Part shown: positions 5,802-10,428 of the stretch, piece after piece
How the letters are laid out: each line of letters opens with the position of its first letter
Numbering within the stretch: position 1 is the first letter of the stretch
Translations under genes and position numbers: made by a program
Origin: CAYNUJ01 sp964621225
Lineage (GTDB): Bacteria; Bacteroidota; Ignavibacteria; Ignavibacteriales; Melioribacteraceae
Assembly: GCA_964621225.1 (NCBI GenBank)
Contig: CAZULK010000094.1
Coordinates: 1-10,428, forward strand
Direction of reading: 5' to 3'
Length of the DNA: 10,428 bases
The notes under the pieces: model-generated
Seen by the model: only the letters and a program-made list of their open reading frames with translations
Database searches by the model: none
Told to the model about the DNA's origin: nothing

Positions 5802-8042
5802 ATGAATAAAAAAAGAGCAACTTTAACACTTTTACTTTTGGTATTCTTTTTTCAATTGAATAATGCGCAGATAAAAGAATACAGAATTCATCAGCGTGGG
5901 ATGCTTCATGAAACTGTTTATAACACCGGTGATATTGGGCGAGGTTGGATGACCGGTTCGGCAGGAAACGTCACAAATGTTCCTTTGATGGAATGGCCTC
6001 CCTATTCCAAAACTGTGGTCGATGGAATTGAATATAGCGGCCAGCATAATATCCTTGGCGGCGGAATGTATATGGCTGCCAATATCAAAGGAAAGCCAGG
6101 AATGGAAAATAGAATTTATGCTCTTTGTGGCGGAGTTGGAGCAAGTAAACCGGAAGTAGTATTCGGCAGGTGGAGTTTTCCATTATACATGGAAAAAATT
6201 GAGAACTATCCTCTGCTGGAAGACGGTTCACTTAATCCGGACTACGATCCCAATGAAGCGGAAGAGATAATTAAAGCTGGTTGGGCTACACCTATTGGGG
6301 TTACAGTTCATCGCGTTTCTCGCGCTTGGAGTTATCCCGATTATGATGATATGATTATTTACGAATACACTCTTGTCTATAACGGGGACACGGATGGTAA
6401 TCCCGAAACAATCGAAAGAGATTCAACCCTGGTCGACTTTATGTCCTTATTCATTTATGGTTTTGCACCTTCGATGTATGGTTATCAGCGCCACTATCAA
6501 GTATGGAAATATGAAGGTGGTATTTACAGAGGTGATCAAAACAACTTTTGGGATGCGGATTACTGGTTGTCGTTTAATCTGAATTTAAGGACAAATGGCG
6601 ATACCAGATTACCCTTCAAGCCTGAACCCAATATTGATCATTTCAAGGAATTTGCTGAAACGGGTCTTCATGGAGGTGGATTATGCTCTCCGCAGGCACC
6701 GGGATTTAGTGTTTTATATTTTGATGAAAATCATCTGGCATATATAGATCCGGATGATTTATCAAAAAACGAATCGGAAGTTGTTAATATTTTGAGAACC
6801 GACTCCTATGGAAATCATTATGAATTGGATGAAAACCATCACATGAAACAACCTTATTCAAACAAGGTTAGTACCGGTAACACAAGATCATCCAAGATGA
6901 AAGTTGAGTCTATCAATCCTACAAAAAGATGGAGTGGGGTTTATTCCAAGGGAAGTACAACCTGGCCGATTGTTCCGAACAACGATACAACTTGGTGGGG
7001 CAGAGCGGCTTATCCATATAGACAAAGTGCTGACGCAGGCCAAAAGCATATTGTTTTCGGGCCTTATACTTTGAATATTGGTGACACTCTACGCTATGCA
7101 TTTGCAGAGGTTGTTGGTTACGGAGCAGAGCCGGGCAAAATGATAGAAGGCGGACAAACCCAAGTTCAATGGGCAAATACTCCGGACCTTGATACTAAAA
7201 TTGTAATAGACGGTCAAACTGTTACCGAACACTATTTAACGGATTATGGGTATCCGGATTATGTAAATTCAGATTCGGTGATAACTGTGACTGATGTCGC
7301 TAGAAAGGCTCTCGAAGCTTATACAGGGAAGTATTATCCCAAGGATAAACCTCTCTGGCCTAATAAAAATCCTAGTCGTGGAGTATATAAAAATATTCCC
7401 GTTCCTCCTCCGGCGCCAATTCTAAACCTTCAAAACACCAAGGATGGAAAGGTTCAAATTAAATGGAATAGAAACGCCGAAAAGTTTACTCATCCAAGGT
7501 TAACCGGAAAATTAGATAAGTATATAATTTATAGAAGTATTTCCGGAATGGGCCCATGGGAGAAAATAGGCGAAGTAAATGTTGGCGATGTCGGTTCTGA
7601 TGATTTTTACCTATTCCTTGATGATGACCCGGATTTTAAGATTGGAGAATCAAGGTATTATTCGGTTGTGTCTGTTGACGAACATGGGAATAAAAGCGGA
7701 AAAACCAACATCATAAATTTTACAAAAAATATTGGATCCACGGAAAAATTAGAAAAAGTTTATGTGGTTCCGAATCCCTTTGTTCAAAAATCGGGATTTA
7801 CGGGGGAAGGACAAATTGATGACAAAATTGGTTTCTACGGCCTTCCTAATCATTGCACTATCAGAATATTCTCATACTCCGGTCAACTGGTAGAAACAAT
7901 TGAACATAATGTCCCGGTTTATTCCGAAGAATGGTTCCAGACCACTAAAAACGGTCAGGAAATTGCATCGGGAATTTATTTCTATGTAGTAACAACACCA
8001 AATGGTGAAGTTTTCAAAGGCAAATTCGTTGTGATTAAATAA
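5802..8042 (+). CDS. exported protein with fibronectin type III domain and type IX secretion C-terminal sorting domain
   Basis: A 746-residue protein, probably displayed on the cell surface or released. A signal peptide spans about 1-22 (NKKRATLTLLLLVFFFQLNNA, then Q). Residues about 25-530 form a large part that I do not recognise; it is rich in Trp, Tyr and Gly (MEWPPY at 63-68, WSFPLYM at 124-130, NNFWDADYW at 247-255, TTWWGRAAYPY at 396-406). A fibronectin type III domain follows at about 533-637 (PVPPPAPILNL, KYIIYRSISGMGPW, RYYSVVSVDEHGNKSG). The end (about 652-746) is a type-A-like type IX sorting domain: VYVVPNPF, TIRIFSYSGQLVETI, IASGIYFYVV, GKFVVIK. The start has CGGAG at 5791-5795 with 6 bases of spacing. 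No catalytic motif of a known lyase or hydrolase is apparent. Its place right after the receptor suggests a ligand-binding partner, possibly in the role SusD plays elsewhere; that is inference. Confidence 0.85.
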   Translation: MNKKRATLTLLLLVFFFQLNNAQIKEYRIHQRGMLHETVYNTGDIGRGWMTGSAGNVTNVPLMEWPPYSKTVVDGIEYSGQHNILGGGMYMAANIKGKPGMENRIYALCGGVGASKPEVVFGRWSFPLYMEKIENYPLLEDGSLNPDYDPNEAEEIIKAGWATPIGVTVHRVSRAWSYPDYDDMIIYEYTLVYNGDTDGNPETIERDSTLVDFMSLFIYGFAPSMYGYQRHYQVWKYEGGIYRGDQNNFWDADYWLSFNLNLRTNGDTRLPFKPEPNIDHFKEFAETGLHGGGLCSPQAPGFSVLYFDENHLAYIDPDDLSKNESEVVNILRTDSYGNHYELDENHHMKQPYSNKVSTGNTRSSKMKVESINPTKRWSGVYSKGSTTWPIVPNNDTTWWGRAAYPYRQSADAGQKHIVFGPYTLNIGDTLRYAFAEVVGYGAEPGKMIEGGQTQVQWANTPDLDTKIVIDGQTVTEHYLTDYGYPDYVNSDSVITVTDVARKALEAYTGKYYPKDKPLWPNKNPSRGVYKNIPVPPPAPILNLQNTKDGKVQIKWNRNAEKFTHPRLTGKLDKYIIYRSISGMGPWEKIGEVNVGDVGSDDFYLFLDDDPDFKIGESRYYSVVSVDEHGNKSGKTNIINFTKNIGSTEKLEKVYVVPNPFVQKSGFTGEGQIDDKIGFYGLPNHCTIRIFSYSGQLVETIEHNVPVYSEEWFQTTKNGQEIASGIYFYVVTTPNGEVFKGKFVVIK

Positions 8043-8061
8043 TGAGTTTTAAGGGAATACA

Positions 8062-9027
8062 ATGAGTATAAAAAAATATTTATCGGTTTTCTTACTGTGT
8101 ATTACCACGGTAAGTTTCGGCTTCGAAAAAGTTGGAACAACTTCATTTCAATTTTTGAAAGTTCTTACTTCCGCAAGAGCCTCAGCCCTCGGTGGAGCAT
8201 ATGTTACATTAGTTAATAGTCCCGAGGCTGTATTTTGGAATCCCGCCGGATTAACTAAAGTAAATAAATTTGGTTTTACGGCCGGATACGCAGACTGGTT
8301 TTTAGATGTATCGCAATATTCCTTTTCTGCTGTATACAATATGGATAATTACGGTACATTCGGAATATTCGGAATGTATAGTGATATCGGTGCAATAGAA
8401 GAAACAACAGTTTCTGCACTTGGTTTTATTGGCGATACTTATAATCCCGGTTTAACCGGAAGAACCTTTAGTCCTTCGTCAATGGTTGTGGGAATTTCTT
8501 ACGCACGGGATCTGAATGATAAATTTACTTTTGGCGTTAATGCAAAATTTGCAAGGGAAGACCTGATTTACAAAGCTGCGAGCACGGTAATTTTTGACGG
8601 AGGCTTCCTTTATAATACGGGATTTAAATCAATAGTAATTGGTGCATCTATTAGAAATTTTGGTCCCGAAGTTAAGTTTATCGATAAAAGTTTTCCTCTC
8701 CCCCAAACACTTTCTATCGGTGTTTCAACCACTTTGATCGGGGGCAATGATCCGATGCTTTTATCCTCTTCGGAAAATGTACTTATCATTTCCTATGATA
8801 TGGAGCAACCAAGAGATTATACACAATTACACAAAATGGGTATTGAGTATCAGTTCAACGATATGATTGCATTGAGAGCGGGATATAAATTTAACGGCGA
8901 TCAGGAAGGTTTAAATGTTGGCGCCGGAGTAAAGCTGAAAGGTTATTCAATTGATTATTCCTACAGCGACCATGGTGAATATTTAGAAAATGTCCATCGA
9001 TTAACGATTGGATTGGCTATAAATTAA
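8062..9027 (+). CDS. PorV/PorQ-like (UPF0164) outer-membrane beta-barrel protein
   Basis: A 321-residue outer-membrane protein. A signal peptide covers about 1-20 (IKKYLSVFLLCITTVSFG). The family hallmark follows: ARASALGGAYVTL (38-50) and EAVFWNPAGLTKV (55-67), then repeated amphipathic strands with Gly and aromatic girdles to the C-terminus (HRLTIGLAIN). This pattern belongs to the UPF0164/PorV/PorQ group. PorV of the type IX system hands cargo proteins to the surface attachment machinery, but many paralogues in Ignavibacteria-like genomes have no assigned job. AAGGGA at 8051-8056, 5 bases before the ATG, supports the start. It lies 19 bases after a gene encoding a type IX sorting-domain protein, which fits a dedicated cargo-handling role, though that is inferred. 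It could also be a plain FadL-like channel. Confidence 0.82.
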   Translation: MSIKKYLSVFLLCITTVSFGFEKVGTTSFQFLKVLTSARASALGGAYVTLVNSPEAVFWNPAGLTKVNKFGFTAGYADWFLDVSQYSFSAVYNMDNYGTFGIFGMYSDIGAIEETTVSALGFIGDTYNPGLTGRTFSPSSMVVGISYARDLNDKFTFGVNAKFAREDLIYKAASTVIFDGGFLYNTGFKSIVIGASIRNFGPEVKFIDKSFPLPQTLSIGVSTTLIGGNDPMLLSSSENVLIISYDMEQPRDYTQLHKMGIEYQFNDMIALRAGYKFNGDQEGLNVGAGVKLKGYSIDYSYSDHGEYLENVHRLTIGLAIN

Positions 9028-9052
9028 TGTTTTTGCAGCGGAGGTTTTTAGT

Positions 9053-10428
9053 ATGTTTTTAAAGAAAATATTTTTGACCTTAATCTTATCCGTAAGTTTT
9101 CTCTATGGGCAACATAGAGGCGACAATTTATCTTTTCAAGGTTTGAATGATGACGCCTATCAAAGCGTTAGAGCATCGTCTATGGGAGGAGCTTTTGTGG
9201 CTCAATCGGGTCTTATCGATGCTATGTTTTTTAATCCAGCCGGATTGTCGGGTATTTCATCGTTAACTTTTTCGGTAGCGGCAAATTCTTATTCTAAAAC
9301 ATGGTTCGAAAATCAAAATTATAGACCGAACAGATATTTTGTTACTCTCCCATTTTATCTGGAAGGGCTTTACATTCCGGATCCTGCCGAAAACGGCATG
9401 TTCGATCACAAAAGAATGTGGCAAAATAATTTGATTGATTCCAGTTACGTAATAAGCTTTCCCGAATTGGGTTTAGATCCGTTTAGCGAAGAAGCTGCCG
9501 ATTGGAAAAAAACTAACTCTGCTCAAATATTTAATCATTTTTCGGTTGCTTATCCTTTCGAATTGAGTGGAATGAATTTTACCGCTGCTCTAGCTTATGG
9601 CAGATCTATGAATATTGAAGACTACGACCGGAATAAAACATTTTTAGACCCACACATTGGGTATTACGGTTATGGTGATATCGGCAGGGTAAACGGAAAA
9701 GATACTTTGGTAGTTAATTGGTACGACTATCAGAGATCGAGAGTAGGGAAAATGAATAATATTGTTGCTGCCCTTAGTTACAAAGTTAATGAAGAGCTAT
9801 CTGTAGGTGTCGGAGCAAAAATATTTTCCGGTGATAGCGAAGATAAACTCTTATTGGACAAAGTGGGATATTTCAATCTTGTAAACCAAAATCAATTCAG
9901 ATTTTCTTATGATACTGCTTATCAACATATAAAGGGTGTTTCCGATTATTCTTCCACACAATTTAATCTTGGGTTTAATTATAATTCCAAATATGTGTCT
10001 GTTGGTATTAACATTAATCTTCCATACTCCCTTACAAGGGACTATTCCTATACCAAAACAATATTAGATACTAACGGAATATCAACTCAAACATTAAAAG
10101 GAAGCGACAAAATCAATTTTCCGGCAACTTTTAATTTCGGTGTTAATTTTAAACCGGCTGGTAATTTGAGTGTAGAATTAGATTATACTTACGCTCCAAT
10201 GTCTAAAGCGGAATTCGATTTATCTACTGTGGACACAACGTTTCAAAACTGGGTAGATCAGCATAAGTTTAACTTTGGGATTGATTATGCCCCATGGGAA
10301 TTCCTCTCGTTGCAAGCAGGTTATAGTCAAATTCCATCAGAATTCGTACCTGAAGGATCAGCAATAAGAGATTCCGGTCCCAAAGCTGAAACAATAAGCG
10401 CCGGATTTGTTGCCAATACGGGATTTGG
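9053..10428 (+). CDS. FadL/OMPP1-type outer-membrane channel protein, 3'-truncated by window edge
   Basis: An open frame of 458 codons that runs off the right edge without a stop. The ATG at 9053 follows GGAGG (9040-9044) with 8 bases of spacing and lies 25 bases after the previous gene. The product begins with a signal peptide (FLKKIFLTLILSVSFLYG, then Q, residues 2-20). It then has the FadL/UPF0164-type N-terminal hallmark VRASSMGGAFVAQSG (39-53) and AMFFNPAGLSG (57-67). The rest reads as alternating beta-strands, for example NNIVAALSYKVNEELSVGVG, FNLGFNYN, VSVGININLPYS and LSVELDYTYAP. FadL-family proteins are passive outer-membrane channels for hydrophobic or aromatic molecules, and some relatives do other transport. 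It is a second, longer and more divergent barrel next to the PorV-like one, and its substrate is unknown. The terminal part and any further operon genes lie outside the window. Confidence 0.8.
   Translation, partial: MFLKKIFLTLILSVSFLYGQHRGDNLSFQGLNDDAYQSVRASSMGGAFVAQSGLIDAMFFNPAGLSGISSLTFSVAANSYSKTWFENQNYRPNRYFVTLPFYLEGLYIPDPAENGMFDHKRMWQNNLIDSSYVISFPELGLDPFSEEAADWKKTNSAQIFNHFSVAYPFELSGMNFTAALAYGRSMNIEDYDRNKTFLDPHIGYYGYGDIGRVNGKDTLVVNWYDYQRSRVGKMNNIVAALSYKVNEELSVGVGAKIFSGDSEDKLLLDKVGYFNLVNQNQFRFSYDTAYQHIKGVSDYSSTQFNLGFNYNSKYVSVGININLPYSLTRDYSYTKTILDTNGISTQTLKGSDKINFPATFNFGVNFKPAGNLSVELDYTYAPMSKAEFDLSTVDTTFQNWVDQHKFNFGIDYAPWEFLSLQAGYSQIPSEFVPEGSAIRDSGPKAETISAGFVANTGF

Noticed and set aside
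5802..8042. Calling the 746-aa protein a polysaccharide lyase or glycoside hydrolase
   Set aside because: The neighbourhood invites it, but I see no catalytic motif or family signature; only the signal peptide, Fn3 and sorting domain are supported.
5832..8339. Short alternative frames inside the exported-protein and PorV-like genes (5832-6047, 6919-7176 and 8148-8339 on minus; 6373-6582 on plus)
   Set aside because: Fully overlapped by better-supported genes on the plus strand and without family resemblance.
1..10428. Mobile elements, CRISPR arrays, phage or defence genes
   Set aside because: There is no transposase, integrase, repeat-spacer pattern, long terminal inverted repeat or defence-type domain. 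Gene orientation and style are uniform across the window.

Overview
The window is AT-rich, densely packed and entirely plus-strand. It holds seven protein-coding genes, the first and last cut by the window edges. The gene content (TonB-dependent receptor with a carboxypeptidase-regulatory-like N-terminus, a C-terminal type IX secretion sorting domain, PorV/UPF0164-type and FadL-type barrels, DUF4861 protein) points to the Bacteroidota/Chlorobiota/Ignavibacteria side of the tree or a neighbour such as Calditrichota. Every visible start has a clear Shine-Dalgarno sequence, and the one promoter I can find looks like an ordinary TTGACA/TATATT sigma-70 site. Both argue against a typical Bacteroidia genome and favour an Ignavibacteria-like organism. 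This placement is inference.

Region 1 (1-2664) is the 3' part of a uronate-catabolic operon: a DUF4861 protein truncated at its 5' end, then kduI and kduD, separated by 2 and 11 bases. KduI and KduD carry out consecutive steps that turn 4-deoxy-5-ketouronate (the product of polysaccharide lyases and unsaturated glycuronyl hydrolases acting on pectin or other uronic-acid polymers) into 2-keto-3-deoxygluconate. The enzymes that would finish the pathway (KDG kinase, KDPG aldolase) are not in the window.

Region 2 (2665-2891) is the only sizeable intergenic gap. It holds a possible weak terminator overlapping the kduD stop codon, a strong candidate promoter, an 11-base palindrome TTGTCATACAA at the expected transcription start, and two imperfect copies of the same half-site downstream.

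Region 3 (2892 to the right edge) is a tight run of four cell-envelope genes with 18-25 base gaps: a 963-aa TonB-dependent receptor, a 746-aa exported protein with a fibronectin type III domain and a type IX sorting domain, a 321-aa PorV/UPF0164-type barrel and a FadL/OMPP1-type barrel that runs off the window. No SusD-like gene lies next to the receptor. The simplest reading is a regulated outer-membrane uptake module for an oligosaccharide, probably uronic-acid-containing, in which the 746-aa surface protein may take the place of SusD and the PorV-like barrel may help export or anchor it. The individual families are known. The combination as a dedicated uptake complex is a hypothesis, and it is the most interesting thing here.
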